From positions 62,001-126,000 of the forward strand of contig WGLY01000004.1 of assembly GCA_016125335.1 (NCBI GenBank): DNA of 64,000 nt, given 5' to 3'. The notes under the pieces are model-generated. The model was not told the DNA's origin. It was given only the letters and a program-made list of their open reading frames with translations, and made no database searches. Of this stretch, positions 1 to 9,467 are shown piece by piece. The stretch comes from Frankiales bacterium. Lineage in GTDB: Bacteria > Actinomycetota > Actinomycetes > S36-B12 > CAIYMF01. Position numbers and translations under genes: made by a program. Within the stretch, counting starts at the first letter, position 1, and each line of letters opens with the position of its first letter.

Positions 1-864
1 GAGGCGGCGGTCCGCCGCGACCGCAGCCGCCTGGGCCAGCTCGAGATCGCCCTCGACGGCACCTCCCCGCGCGACATCCAGACCCGGGTGCGCCACGGCC
101 AGAGCCCCGACGACATCGCAGCGTCCTCGGGCCTCGCCCCCGAGCGGGTGATGCGCTTCGCCGGCCCGGTCCTCGCCGAGCGCGAGCACATGGCGGTGCA
201 GGCCCGCGAGACCGAGCTGCGCGACGCCGGGCGCGCCGGCACCGTCGAGGAGCTCGTGCTCGTGGCGCTCGAGCGCGGCGGCGCCGACGTCGAGGGCCTC
301 GAGTGGGACGCGTGGCGGCGCGAGGACGGCCGCTGGTCGGTGCTCGCCTCGTGGGACCCGGTCGACGAGGTCGCCGAGGGCGCCACGGCCGCGCTGTGGA
401 TCTACGACCCGGCCGGGCGCACCGTGCACGCCGACGACCCGGCCAGCGCGTGGCTGCTCGGCGAGGTGGCCACGGCCGAGCCGGAGCAGGCCGAGGAGGG
501 CAGCGAGCGCCCGGTGCTGGTGGGGCTGCCCGCCCCGGACGACGCCTGGGACGACGACACCGACGACCCGGACGCCGCGCTCACCGCGATCGTCGACCGC
601 GACTCCGGTGGCGCGCAGGTGGTCGAGCTGATCGACCGCCCGCCAGTGGAGCCCGACGACGCCTCGCCGCTCGACGACCTCTACGACACGCTTCCCGGGC
701 TGGCCCGCCCGGAGAAGGCGCGCACGTCGCGCCGCTCGCGGCGCAAGGCCGCCCGCGCGGTGCCGGCGGTGGCCGAGGGCGACGTCGAGAAGGGCGGCAA
801 GCCGCGGGCCACCGTGCCGAGCTGGGACGAGATCCTGTTCGGCAGCCGCAACCCCGAGTCCTGA
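1..864 (+). CDS. sepH: SepH-like cell-division regulator, 5' end outside window
   Basis: The reading frame is open from base 1, so the N-terminus lies upstream of the window. The visible part begins with a helix-turn-helix DUF3071-type segment (LGQLEIALDGTSPRDIQTRV, then the 'RFAGPVLAEREH' motif) followed by an acidic, low-complexity C-terminal half with a basic patch (ARTSRRSRRKAARA) just before the end. This is the layout of SepH, which in Streptomyces and mycobacteria binds FtsZ and promotes Z-ring assembly; the variable acidic tail is normal for the family. It converges on the sulfurtransferase gene with 22 bp between them. Confidence in the family is high; function is by homology. Confidence 0.88.
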   Translation, partial: EAAVRRDRSRLGQLEIALDGTSPRDIQTRVRHGQSPDDIAASSGLAPERVMRFAGPVLAEREHMAVQARETELRDAGRAGTVEELVLVALERGGADVEGLEWDAWRREDGRWSVLASWDPVDEVAEGATAALWIYDPAGRTVHADDPASAWLLGEVATAEPEQAEEGSERPVLVGLPAPDDAWDDDTDDPDAALTAIVDRDSGGAQVVELIDRPPVEPDDASPLDDLYDTLPGLARPEKARTSRRSRRKAARAVPAVAEGDVEKGGKPRATVPSWDEILFGSRNPES

Positions 865-886
865 CCCGGCCCGTCGCCCGCGCGGC

Positions 887-1753
887 TCAGCCCATCGGCC
901 CGGTGGCGACCGGGCGCCGCGGGTCGCTGACCCAGTCCGACCACGAGCCCGCGTAGAGCGCGGCGTCCACCCCGAGGGCCCGCAGGGCGAGCACGGTGTG
1001 GGCCGCCGTGACACCCGAGCCGCAGTAGGCGGCGACCTCCACGCCGGGGCCCACCCCGATGGGGTCGAACCGCTCGTGCAGGTCGTCGGGCCCCAGGAAG
1101 CGCCCCGCGATGTCCAGCGCCATCGACGCCGGGGCGCTGAGCGCTCCCGGGATGTGCCCGGCGACGGGGTCCACCGGCTCCACCTCGCCGGCGTAGCGAG
1201 CGGCGGCCCGGGCGTCGAGCAGCACCCCGTGGGCCGGCCACGCCGCGGCCTCGTCGGCGTCGATCACCCGCAGCCGCGCGACCTCCGCGACGAACCGGCG
1301 ACCGTCGGGCGGGCCGTCGTCGCCGAAGGGCAGCGGCACCGGCCCGCTCTCGAGCTCGCCGCCGGTCTCGCGCCAGGCGGCCAGGCCGCCGTCGAGCACG
1401 CGGACGTCGTCATGCCCGTGGTGCTCGAGCAGCCACCAGGCCCGCGCCGCCACGGTGCCGTCGCCGGCGTCGAGCACCACCACGGGACGGTCGAGGGTGA
1501 CGCCGCAGCGGCGCATGGCCCGGGCGAAGCGGGCCGGGTCCGGCAGCGGGTGGCGCCCGCCCGGCCCCCGCGGCGGGTCGGCGAGGTCGGCGTCGAGGTC
1601 GACGAACACGGAGCCGGGAACGTGCCCGGCCTCGAACAGCTCGCGCCCGGGCGGGCCGAGCAGGCTCCACCGCACGTCGAGCACCACCGGGGGCGACGCC
1701 GAGGCCAGCGCCTCGCGCAGCCCGGCGACGTCGACGAGCGGTCCGCGGGTCAC
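887..1753 (-). CDS. sseA: Thiosulfate/3-mercaptopyruvate sulfurtransferase (two rhodanese domains)
   Basis: 288 residues with an N-terminal rhodanese domain (DVRW near residue 26, FEAGHVPG near 40) and a C-terminal catalytic one. The active-site loop is CGSGVTA with the nucleophile at about Cys244; the N-terminal domain has Asp in the equivalent loop (DAGDGT) and is presumably inactive, as in classical two-domain rhodaneses. It would transfer sulfur from thiosulfate or 3-mercaptopyruvate to an acceptor in the cytosol. The GTG start overlaps the thymidine kinase stop codon (GTGA), so the two are probably co-translated. The choice between thiosulfate and mercaptopyruvate as donor cannot be settled by eye. 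Confidence 0.9.
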   Translation of the reverse strand: MTRGPLVDVAGLREALASASPPVVLDVRWSLLGPPGRELFEAGHVPGSVFVDLDADLADPPRGPGGRHPLPDPARFARAMRRCGVTLDRPVVVLDAGDGTVAARAWWLLEHHGHDDVRVLDGGLAAWRETGGELESGPVPLPFGDDGPPDGRRFVAEVARLRVIDADEAAAWPAHGVLLDARAAARYAGEVEPVDPVAGHIPGALSAPASMALDIAGRFLGPDDLHERFDPIGVGPGVEVAAYCGSGVTAAHTVLALRALGVDAALYAGSWSDWVSDPRRPVATGPMG

Positions 1754-2469
1754 CCGGTGCCCGCCGCCCCTCGCGGTGCCACCGGCTCATCGAGCCGGGT
1801 GACGGTGCCGGAGACGTCGACGGCCTCCTCGCCGAAGGGCAGCGGCGTGGGGCTCATGTGCGCCGCCTGCGCGCGGGCGGCGGTCATCCGCCGGGAGTGG
1901 TGGCGCCGGCAGAGCACCTCGTAGGCCACGGCGTCGGCGGAGAACGTGTCGCCCACCACCACCTGCTCGCCCTCCACGACCATGGCGCCGTTGACGGTGC
2001 GCGCGTTGTGCGTGGCGCGATCGCCGCACCAGCACAGCGCCTCCACCTGGAGCACCTGCACGCGGTCGGCGAGCTCCACGAGGCGGGCCGACCCGGGGAA
2101 CAGACGGGTGCGGAAGTCGGTGAGGATGCCGAAGGCGAAGACGTCGACGCCGAGCTCGTCGACGATGCGGGCGAGCTGGTCGACCTGCTCGCCGGTGTAG
2201 AACTGCGCCTCGTCGCAGATGAGGTAGTCGCAGCGCCCCCCGGCCTCGAGCACGTCGACGACGTGGGCCCAGAAGTCGGTCTCCGGGCTCACCTCCACGG
2301 CCGGCACCTTGAGCCCGAGACGGCTCGAGAGCGTCTCCTCCCCCGCGCGGTCGAGCGAGGTGAACACGATGCCGGCGCGCCCGCGCGCCGCGTGGTTGTG
2401 GTCGGTCTGCAGCGCCAGGGTGGACTTGCCGCAGTCCATCGTCCCCGAGAAGAAGACGAGCTCGGCCAT
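1750..2469 (-). CDS. tdk: Thymidine kinase (type II, TK1-like)
   Basis: 239 residues. The P-loop GTMDCGKST lies at residues 9-17, a Walker-B-like CDEAQF follows near residue 87, and the C-terminal lasso region carries Cys/His zinc ligands (ALCWCGD, VLCRRHH). It phosphorylates thymidine with ATP in the dTTP salvage route. The protein is somewhat longer than the usual ~200 residues because of a C-terminal tail. The start was set at ATG 2469, preceded by AGGAG; a longer in-frame extension upstream is non-conserved low-complexity sequence. A GATACT -10-like hexamer lies at 2515-2520 (minus strand). Confidence 0.93.
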   Translation of the reverse strand: MAELVFFSGTMDCGKSTLALQTDHNHAARGRAGIVFTSLDRAGEETLSSRLGLKVPAVEVSPETDFWAHVVDVLEAGGRCDYLICDEAQFYTGEQVDQLARIVDELGVDVFAFGILTDFRTRLFPGSARLVELADRVQVLQVEALCWCGDRATHNARTVNGAMVVEGEQVVVGDTFSADAVAYEVLCRRHHSRRMTAARAQAAHMSPTPLPFGEEAVDVSGTVTRLDEPVAPRGAAGTG

Positions 2470-2567
2470 GCGCGGGGGCTCCTGGGGGTGCGGGGCGGGT
2501 GGGCGGTGCCGCCCAGTATCGCCCGGGCGGGCGGCGCCGCGGGCGGTGACGCACCGGGCGGGCACGC

Positions 2568-2602
2568 CGAGAGGCCCGGACGACGGGCGTCCGGGCCTCT
2601 CG
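2568..2602 (-). terminator. Hairpin terminator-like inverted repeat
   Basis: A perfect 15-bp stem (arms 2568-2582 and 2588-2602) with a 5-nt loop ACGGG lies about 90 bp past the stop of the secreted propeller gene and before tdk. There is no long U-tract, as is common in high-GC actinobacteria. It probably ends transcription of the 2691-4343 gene. Confidence 0.7.
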
Positions 2603-2690
2603 TGGTGGCCCCGAGGGGCTGGTCCGGCGTCGCGGGCCGCCGGGCCGTGGTGCGGGTGCGGCCGTCAGGTGCCCGGCCGCCGGGTGCGGG

Positions 2691-4343
2691 TCAGACCCGG
2701 AACGCCTTGAAGTTCGACGCCCACGACCGGTCGATGCTGGTCGTCACCTTGTAGAGGCCCGTGCCGAGGCGCTGGCGGCCGAAGTTGAACAGGCCGCGCG
2801 CCTTCACGGACGTGGTGTGGATGCGGTACCAGCGGGTGCCGACCTTCTTCCACATCGACACGGAGCCGCCGACGCGGCCGGTCTTGCCGGTCACGATGCG
2901 GTAGACGCCCCAGCGCTTCACCGTGAACGACAGCGACGGGACGGCCTGCACGAGGCGGTTCGCCGACGTCGCCGGCGCGACGAGGTCGTCGCCCGCGTAC
3001 TTCCAGTGGAAGTACGTGTTGCGCCAGATCCGCGGCGTGGTGCCGCTCGCGGCGGCGGGGTCGACGACCGTGGTCCAGGTCTTGCCGCCGTCGATCGACT
3101 TCTCGAGCACGCCGGCCACCGTGGAGACGTCCTGCGCGAGCCCGGTCTTGTAGGTGCCCGACGCCGTGTAGCCGACGGTGCGGCCGGCGAAGATGCGCGT
3201 CTTGGAGACCGCGAACGCCGCGGTGACCGGCAGCTTGTTCGCCACCGCGCCCACTGCCGGGGGCTCGGCCTGCAGCGGGGTGATCTGCGAGAACCACTTG
3301 CCGCTGCCGGTGGGCCACATGGTGCCCGCGGTCAGCGGGGTGGAGAACGTGTTGTCGGTGGTGGAGTAAGGCGTGATGTTCGTGATGGTGTTGCCGCTGT
3401 CGAGCGTGAGGCTCCACGCGTACCACGTGCCGCCGGACTGCTTGAGCCCCAGCAGGTTGTCGAGGTTCGGCAGCGCCGTGATGCCGGTGCCGGTCTGGAC
3501 CCCGCTCTGGGCCGAGGACGGCGTGACGGAGAAGGTGGTCCAGGTGGCGCACGGGTCGTTGACGCACTCGCCGAACACCAGGGTGTCGTCGTCGGTGAAC
3601 ACGAGGTTGTAGGGCAGCAGCTGGGGGTCGCTCGCGGTGTTGCCGGTGTAGTTGTAGCTCGTCCACAGCGGGGTGGAGTCGAACGCGGCCCCGGTCTGGC
3701 TGATGTCGAACACCTTGATCTGGCTGCGGTTCACGCCGATCGAGCCGGAGTTGGGGTAGCTCTGCTGGAGCACCGCGGCCTCGAGGCCGTTGGGCGAGAC
3801 GGCGAGCCGGTAGAGGTAGGTGTGCGAGCCGGGCGCCGCGGCCCACGGGTTGAACTCCGCGCCGATGCTGATCTGCGTGGTGGTCTGGGTGTCCACCGCG
3901 TACTTGAACAGGTTGCCGTGCACGACGAACCACACGGTGTTGCCGTCGGCGCTCACGACCGGGTTCGCGTCGTTGTAGGTCGACACGATGCGCGAGGTGC
4001 CGTTGTTGGTCACCACGAGCGCCTGCGTGCCCCCGGCGGTGCGCACGCTGGTCGCGACCGTCGTGGTGGCGGTGGTGGTGGTGCCGCTCGAGGCGTCGAA
4101 GAACCTCGTCGACAGGGTGCCGGACGTGAGGTTGGTGGCGTCGGTCACCGCGGCGGGCGCGAGCCCGGCCACCTGGCGCAGCGGCCCGGGCTGGGACGCG
4201 TCCGTGGTCTCGATGAAGGCGAAGTTCGTCGCGTCGGTCGGGGCGACGGCGGACGCCGCCTGCGGCACGGCGACGGCCAGGCCGACGAGCACGGCGCTCG
4301 CGGTGGCCAGGGCCGCGGCACGGCGCGCGGTCGGAACGGTCAT
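2691..4343 (-). CDS. Secreted beta-propeller-like protein with C-terminal Ig-like region
   Basis: 550 residues. The N-terminus is a clear Sec signal peptide (basic MTVPTARR, hydrophobic core, likely cleavage after ASA near residue 32). The body is rich in beta-strand and repeats like 'PWAAAPGSHTYLYRLAVSPNG' and 'VSADGNTVWFVV', typical of TolB/WD-type propellers. From about residue 385 a different module follows, with KSIDGGKTW and then SMWKKVGTRWYRIHTTSV, which resembles Ig-like domains found at the C-terminus of many actinobacterial extracellular proteins. No catalytic motif is visible and no enzyme function is claimed. A purine-rich GAGGGGG site precedes the ATG. Confidence 0.72.
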   Translation of the reverse strand: MTVPTARRAAALATASAVLVGLAVAVPQAASAVAPTDATNFAFIETTDASQPGPLRQVAGLAPAAVTDATNLTSGTLSTRFFDASSGTTTTATTTVATSVRTAGGTQALVVTNNGTSRIVSTYNDANPVVSADGNTVWFVVHGNLFKYAVDTQTTTQISIGAEFNPWAAAPGSHTYLYRLAVSPNGLEAAVLQQSYPNSGSIGVNRSQIKVFDISQTGAAFDSTPLWTSYNYTGNTASDPQLLPYNLVFTDDDTLVFGECVNDPCATWTTFSVTPSSAQSGVQTGTGITALPNLDNLLGLKQSGGTWYAWSLTLDSGNTITNITPYSTTDNTFSTPLTAGTMWPTGSGKWFSQITPLQAEPPAVGAVANKLPVTAAFAVSKTRIFAGRTVGYTASGTYKTGLAQDVSTVAGVLEKSIDGGKTWTTVVDPAAASGTTPRIWRNTYFHWKYAGDDLVAPATSANRLVQAVPSLSFTVKRWGVYRIVTGKTGRVGGSVSMWKKVGTRWYRIHTTSVKARGLFNFGRQRLGTGLYKVTTSIDRSWASNFKAFRV

Positions 4344-4590
4344 GGAGGGTCCCCCTCGGGATCTGGTGCTCGGCTACTCTCAGTGACCGGTCCGCTCCCC
4401 AGGCCCGGCGACGGTCGGGCCCACCCTCGCACACGCGCACGGGTGGACACACACCGCGAACCCCGGATCACCCGAAAGGGCGAGGAGCGCTCCGTTCATC
4501 GGACCGTCGCGCGTGGTTCACCCGCCGTGCCCGGGCCGTTCGGCCCTTCTGCGGGGACGCCGGCCCCCGCACCCGGGGCGGCGGGAGCGC

Positions 4591-5175
4591 TCAGCGGCTA
4601 CGCGCCGCAGTCGCCTGCGACAGCGCGGCGGCGAACACGAGGGTCTGCGCCACCACCTCGGCGCCGTCGGCGGCCTCGGACACCCGCAGCGCGAGGTCGT
4701 CGTTGGACGCCGTGCCGGTGTAGCCGTGGTCGGCCTCGCAGGCCGGGTCGCCACAGGTGGCCGGCTCGAGGTCGATGCGGCTCACCGCGCCCCACCCGAT
4801 CGTGAGCACGACCTCGCGCACCGGGGAGCCCCGACGGTGGGAGGCGGCGTCGGCGGCGACGCGGGTGACGACCACGGAGTCGATCCGCTCGAGCCGCACG
4901 GCCTCGGTGGAGGCGGTGGCGTAGGTGGTGGGGCTGGTCTCGTCGGCCGGGTTCTCGTCGGTGTGCCCCACGATGAGCCGCGTGGGCGTCAGCGCGAGCA
5001 CCGTGACGTGCCGGCGCAGCTCGTCGTGGTCGAACGTGGCCTCGTGGTGGACGACGTAGGACAGCACCGCCTCGTCGGCCAGCGCCGTGTCGAGGGTGTC
5101 CGAGACCAGCTCGGGGTAGTAGCCGCTGCGCTCGATGTCCGCGCGCAGGCGGGGTGCGAGGGTGTCGCCCGTCAT
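4591..5175 (-). CDS. DUF5998 family protein
   Basis: 194 residues, cytosolic, no signal peptide or membrane segment. It matches my recollection of the actinobacterial DUF5998 family (opening DTLAPRLRADIERSGYYPELV, then 'HHEATFDHDELRRHVTVL' and 'TRLIVGHTDE'). The function is unknown. An upstream ATG at 5184 overlaps the MFS stop, but GGAGG sits directly against it; the second ATG at 5175 has that GGAGG at a normal 9-nt spacing and was chosen. It is tightly linked to the MFS gene, suggesting co-transcription. Confidence 0.72.
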   Translation of the reverse strand: MTGDTLAPRLRADIERSGYYPELVSDTLDTALADEAVLSYVVHHEATFDHDELRRHVTVLALTPTRLIVGHTDENPADETSPTTYATASTEAVRLERIDSVVVTRVAADAASHRRGSPVREVVLTIGWGAVSRIDLEPATCGDPACEADHGYTGTASNDDLALRVSEAADGAEVVAQTLVFAAALSQATAARSR

Positions 5176-5180
5176 GGACG

Positions 5181-6479
5181 TCATCCTCCCACCTGCACCG
5201 CCACGCCGGTGGCCGCACCCGTGCGCCCGTCCTCCTCGGGGGTGATGATCCGCCCGAGCATGCGCAGCGCGACGCCGGCCAGCCCGCAGCCCACCGCCAG
5301 CCCGAGCGCCCACAGCACGCCGAAGCCGTTGCCGAGCGCCCAGCCCGCGATCGCCGGCCCGAGCGCGCCGGAGACGCCCCACACCTGCCCGGCCACCGCG
5401 TTGTAGCGCCCGCGCAGGTGCGGCGGGGCGAAGGCGTTGATGAGGGAGGGACCCACCGGCGAGAACACCATCTCGCCGAGCGCGAAGAGCCCGAAGCCCA
5501 GCGCGATGACGACGCCGGCCGCCACCGGGTGCAGGCCGGCGGAGGCTGCCACGACGACCCAGAACACCGCCCAGATCGCGGCGGTGACGCCGAGCATGCG
5601 GGTGCGCGAGCGGCCCTCGATGCGCTTGAGCACCAGCACCTGGATGCCCACGATCAGCGCCGTGTTGAGGAAGAAGACCAGCCCGATCGCGCGGGCCGGC
5701 AGCCCCACGACCTCGGTCATGAACACCGGGAGTCCGGCGTCGATCGAGCCGTAGCCGCACGTGAGCAGCAGCAGCGCCCCGCCGAGGTACACCAGCAGCC
5801 GCCGGTCGGCGAGCACCGCCAGGTAGCCGACCGGCGCGTCCTCCTCGTGCGGCTCGGGCGCCTCGCGTCCGCGCACGTGCGTCAGGGACAGCACGGCGAC
5901 GAAGTAGGCGAGGAACGACAGGCCGTTCACGACGTACACGGCGGTGAAGGTGCCCGGGCGGCTCGCGTCGATGAACGTCGAGGCGACCAGGCCGCCGAGG
6001 CCGAGGCCGAGGTTGAGCATCATGAACTGGAGGCCGAAGACGCGCTGCCGGTGCTCCGGCGGGGCCAGCCGCGCGAGCAGCGCCCCCTGCGGCGGCCAGA
6101 GCCCGGCGCCGCCCACCGCCATCGCGGTCGAGGCCGCGACGGCCTGGGGCACGGTGGTGACGAAGCCGAGCGCGATGGTGGCGGCCCCGGACACCAGGCA
6201 CGCCACGAGCAGCACCGGCCGGGGGCCCACCCGGTCGACCAGCGCGCCGACGAACGGCGCGATGACGAGCATGAGGACCGCCTGGTAGCTGAGGATCAGC
6301 CCGGCGGTGCGGAGCTCGATACCGCGGACCTGGTGCAGGTAGACGACGAACAGCGCGAGCGCCAGGCCGCCGCCGAGGGCGTTGAGCCCGACCCCCACCA
6401 GCATGCGCACCAGCGGCGGGGTGAGCACCTCCCGGATCGAGACGTGCTCCCCATCGACGACCGTCCCGACCTCGCTCAC
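5181..6479 (-). CDS. Major facilitator superfamily transporter
   Basis: 432 residues with about 12 hydrophobic segments. An MFS motif-A-like loop follows TM2 (FVGALVDRVGPRPVLL), and a second cytoplasmic loop after TM6 is charged (THVRGREAPEPHEED). The layout is that of a drug:H+ antiporter-type exporter; the substrate is unknown. The GTG at 6479 begins SEVGTVVDGEH; longer in-frame starts add a stretch without conserved character. The stop overlaps the first possible ATG of the DUF5998 gene. Confidence 0.85.
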   Translation of the reverse strand: MSEVGTVVDGEHVSIREVLTPPLVRMLVGVGLNALGGGLALALFVVYLHQVRGIELRTAGLILSYQAVLMLVIAPFVGALVDRVGPRPVLLVACLVSGAATIALGFVTTVPQAVAASTAMAVGGAGLWPPQGALLARLAPPEHRQRVFGLQFMMLNLGLGLGGLVASTFIDASRPGTFTAVYVVNGLSFLAYFVAVLSLTHVRGREAPEPHEEDAPVGYLAVLADRRLLVYLGGALLLLTCGYGSIDAGLPVFMTEVVGLPARAIGLVFFLNTALIVGIQVLVLKRIEGRSRTRMLGVTAAIWAVFWVVVAASAGLHPVAAGVVIALGFGLFALGEMVFSPVGPSLINAFAPPHLRGRYNAVAGQVWGVSGALGPAIAGWALGNGFGVLWALGLAVGCGLAGVALRMLGRIITPEEDGRTGAATGVAVQVGG

Positions 6480-6540
6480 CCGAGCATGAGACCACGCACC
6501 ACCGACACCGCGGAAACGGGTTAGGCCTGGGCCGGACGGC

Positions 6541-9369
6541 TCACGCGCCGAGCCGGCGAACCCCTGTGTCGACCCGTGCCGCGGCCCGCCGCAGCACCGC
6601 CCGCGCACCCAGCACCGCGAGGCCGTGCGGGGCCACCACCACGGGCTCGAGGCGCAGCTCGGCGAGCTCGGGATGCTCGTCGGCGAGCAGGCCCACGCGC
6701 AGCAGCAGGTCCTCGAGCGCAGCGCGGTCGGCCGGGGCCGTGCCGCCGAAGCCCTCGAGCAGCGGGGCCGCCCCCGGGGCCCGCACGAGGTCGCGGGCGT
6801 CGACGTCGGTCAGCGGCGGGATGCGGTAGCCGCGGTCGCCGAGCAGCTCAGGCACCACCCCGGCGAGGCCGAACGACACCACCGGCCCGAAGAGCGGGTC
6901 CTCCTGCGAGCCCACCACGCAGGCCACGCCCGGCGTGGCCATCCGCTGGAGCACCAGGCGGCGCGCGGCCGCCGGGTCGAGCGAGGCCACCATCGAGAGG
7001 TAGGCCGTGCGCACCGCGCGCTCGTTCTCGATGTTGAGCCGCACTCCCCCGAGGTCCGTGCGCGTCGCGAAGCGGGGGTCGAGCGTCTTGAGCGCCACCG
7101 GGTAGCCCAGCGCGTTGGCGGCCTGGCGCGCGTCCTCCTCGGAGGACACCGGCACCACCGGCCACACCTCGATGCCGTACGCCGCCAGCATGCGGCTCAG
7201 CGCGTCGGCCGGGTCCTCGGCGTAGAGGATGAACTCGTCGAGCGCCGTCGGGGGCACCGGCGGGGCGTCGGGCAGCCCCGCGCCGGCGGCCGCGGCGTCG
7301 GCGTCGGCCTGCGTGACCACCGGCAGGATGTCGGTGTCCACGAGGTCGCGCGGGCGTGGCACCTGGGTGGGGCCGCCGGCCAGCACGTCCGCGACGACGG
7401 CCTCGGCGTCCTCCGGCCGCACCCCCGCCGGCTCGGGCACCTCGCCCAGGGGGCGCGCCCGCCACTCCGCGTAGCGGGTCACCCGCTCGAGCGCGAGCAC
7501 CGCCTCCTCGACCGTGCCGTAGAAGGGCACCCGGCCCTCCGGGGCGATGTCCGGGTCGCCCTCGATGAGCCCGCTCTCCTCGCGCGCCGCGACCAGCACC
7601 GCGACCACCGGCTTCGCCCCGCGCGCGACGCTCGCGGCCACCACGCGCTCCCACGGCCGCCCGTCGGTGCCCACCACCGGAACGTGGGTCACCACCACGG
7701 AGTCGACGGCCGGGTCCTCGAGCACTGCGGCGAGCGCCACCGCGAGGTCCTCGGGTGTGACGTCGTGGCCCAGGGTCACGAAGTCGCCCACCACCTCGAG
7801 CCCCGCGCCGTCGCAGGCGTCGGCGGCCAGCACGCCGAGGGCGTCGGAGTTGCTCACCACGGCGACCCGGCGGCCGGTCGGCAGCGGCTGGAACGCCAGC
7901 AGCCCGGCGACGTCGTAGAGCTGGCTCAGGGAGTCGGTCTCGATGATCCCGGCCTGGGCGAACATCGAGTCGATCGCGGCCGGCGGCAGGGCGGTGCGGC
8001 GCGTGGTGTGGCCCAGCGGGTAGGCCTGCGTGGTGCGTCCGGTGCGCATGGCCACGACCGGCTTGGTGCGGCCGAGCCGCCGCGCGATGCGGGTGAACTT
8101 GCGCGGGTTGCCCAGGCTCTCGAGGTAGAGCAGCACCACCGAGGTCCGCGCGTCGTCCTGCCAGTACTGGAGCAGGTCGTTGCCGGACACGTCGGCGCGG
8201 TTGCCGGCCGAGACGAAGGTGGACACGCCCAGACCGCGGCGGGCCGCCCGGGCGAGGATCGTGCCGCCGAGCGCGCCGCTCTGGCAGAAGAACCCGATCG
8301 GCGCGCGCCCGGGCATCACGGGCGCGAGCGAGGCGTTGAGCGACACGTCCTCGTCGGTGTTGACGATGCCGAGCGCGTTCGGCCCGATGACGCGCATGCC
8401 GAGGCCGCGCGCGCGGCGCACCAGAGCGCGCTGGCGCTCCGCGCCCTCGCGGCCGGACTCGGCGAACCCGCTGGACACCACGAGCAGCCCGGCGACGCCG
8501 GCCGCACCGCAGTCGTCGACCACCGCCATCACCTCGTCGGCGGGCACCGCCACGACCGCGAGGGTGGGCACCTCGGGCAGCTCGAGCACCGACGGGTAGG
8601 TGGGGACGCCGAGCACCTGCTGCCCCTCAGCGGCGGCCCCGCGGTTGACCGCCGACACGGCACCGGTGAACTCGCCGTCGAGCAGGTGCGCGAGCAGCCG
8701 GTGGCCGACCGACGACGGGTCGCGGCCGGCGCCCACCACCACGACCGACGTCGGGTTCACCAGCGCGGCGATGCTGCGCGCCTCGGCGCGGTGCTCGCGC
8801 GCGACGCGCACCGCCTCGGACGACTCCGACGGCTCGATGTCGAACGAGAGCGACACGACGCCGTCCTCGAGGTGGTGCGACGGGTGGTAGCCCGCCTCCT
8901 CGAACGTGGAGAGCATGCGCCGGTTGGTGGGCAGCACCTCGGCCACGAACCGGCGCACCCCGCGCTCGCGCGCCGCGGCGGCGAGGTGCTCGAGCAGCAC
9001 CGAGCCCAGTCCCCTGCCCTGGTGGTCGTCGCGCACCACGAACGCCACCTCGGCGTCGGTGCCGTCGACCCGGTCGTAGCGCCCGACGCCGACGAGCTGC
9101 CCGCCGACGGTGGCTACCAGCGCGACGCGGTCGACGTGGTCGACGTGGGTGAACCGGTGCAGGTCGCGCTCGGTGAGCTCGGGGTAGGGCGCGAAGAAGC
9201 GGAAGTAGACCGTCTCGTCGGACAGCGACCGGTGGAAGGCCGCGAGCCGGTCGGTGTCGTCCGGGGTGATCGGGCGGATGCGCACCGTCCGGCCGTCGCG
9301 GACCACGACGTCGGCCTCCCAGTGCGCGGGCGGCGGGGCCGGGGCCGCCGGCGTCGGGGCAGCGCTCAC
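6541..9369 (-). CDS. GNAT acetyltransferase fused to ADP-forming acyl-CoA synthetase-like protein (Pat/PatZ type)
   Basis: 942 residues. An N-terminal GNAT domain (about 15-170, with acetyl-CoA loop DDHQGRGLGSVLL) is followed by a CoA-binding Rossmann domain, a succinyl-CoA-ligase-like flavodoxin domain (SGALGGTILA, then LGHTTRRTALPP, whose His matches the catalytic-His region of ADP-forming ligases) and a C-terminal ATP-grasp domain (about 700-942; YPVALKTLDP, GGVRLNI). Such fusions are protein lysine acetyltransferases that use the ligase part as a regulatory sensor. In enterobacteria the GNAT part is C-terminal; here it is N-terminal. The GTG start lies 6 nt from a TACCGT -10 element, implying a leaderless mRNA. 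Confidence 0.87.
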   Translation of the reverse strand: MSAAPTPAAPAPPPAHWEADVVVRDGRTVRIRPITPDDTDRLAAFHRSLSDETVYFRFFAPYPELTERDLHRFTHVDHVDRVALVATVGGQLVGVGRYDRVDGTDAEVAFVVRDDHQGRGLGSVLLEHLAAAARERGVRRFVAEVLPTNRRMLSTFEEAGYHPSHHLEDGVVSLSFDIEPSESSEAVRVAREHRAEARSIAALVNPTSVVVVGAGRDPSSVGHRLLAHLLDGEFTGAVSAVNRGAAAEGQQVLGVPTYPSVLELPEVPTLAVVAVPADEVMAVVDDCGAAGVAGLLVVSSGFAESGREGAERQRALVRRARGLGMRVIGPNALGIVNTDEDVSLNASLAPVMPGRAPIGFFCQSGALGGTILARAARRGLGVSTFVSAGNRADVSGNDLLQYWQDDARTSVVLLYLESLGNPRKFTRIARRLGRTKPVVAMRTGRTTQAYPLGHTTRRTALPPAAIDSMFAQAGIIETDSLSQLYDVAGLLAFQPLPTGRRVAVVSNSDALGVLAADACDGAGLEVVGDFVTLGHDVTPEDLAVALAAVLEDPAVDSVVVTHVPVVGTDGRPWERVVAASVARGAKPVVAVLVAAREESGLIEGDPDIAPEGRVPFYGTVEEAVLALERVTRYAEWRARPLGEVPEPAGVRPEDAEAVVADVLAGGPTQVPRPRDLVDTDILPVVTQADADAAAAGAGLPDAPPVPPTALDEFILYAEDPADALSRMLAAYGIEVWPVVPVSSEEDARQAANALGYPVALKTLDPRFATRTDLGGVRLNIENERAVRTAYLSMVASLDPAAARRLVLQRMATPGVACVVGSQEDPLFGPVVSFGLAGVVPELLGDRGYRIPPLTDVDARDLVRAPGAAPLLEGFGGTAPADRAALEDLLLRVGLLADEHPELAELRLEPVVVAPHGLAVLGARAVLRRAAARVDTGVRRLGA

Positions 9370-9375
9370 GGGGCC

Positions 9376-9381
9376 ACGGTA
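9376..9381 (-). promoter_or_regulatory. -10 element, leaderless promoter of the GNAT-synthetase gene
   Basis: TACCGT on the minus strand ends 6 nt before the GTG start at 9369. It is divergent from the similarly spaced psuG promoter. The -35 box is not obvious. Confidence 0.5.
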
Positions 9382-9455
9382 GCGGTCCGCGCGGGCCGTC
9401 CTCCCGCACGGACCGGCGCGCCGCGGGCCGCCGCGAGAGGGCCCGCGCCCGCCGG

Positions 9456-9461
9456 TAGCGT
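9456..9461 (+). promoter_or_regulatory. -10 element, leaderless promoter of psuG
   Basis: TAGCGT ends 6 nt before the psuG ATG at 9468, and there is no Shine-Dalgarno sequence, so the transcript probably starts at the initiation codon. Confidence 0.5.
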
Positions 9462-9467
9462 GGCGCC

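Noticed and set aside
4494-4522. GTTCATC and GTTCACC 22 nt apart, PHO-box-like
   Set aside because: Only two units with a poor middle unit, about 150 bp from the nearest downstream gene and in the opposite orientation.
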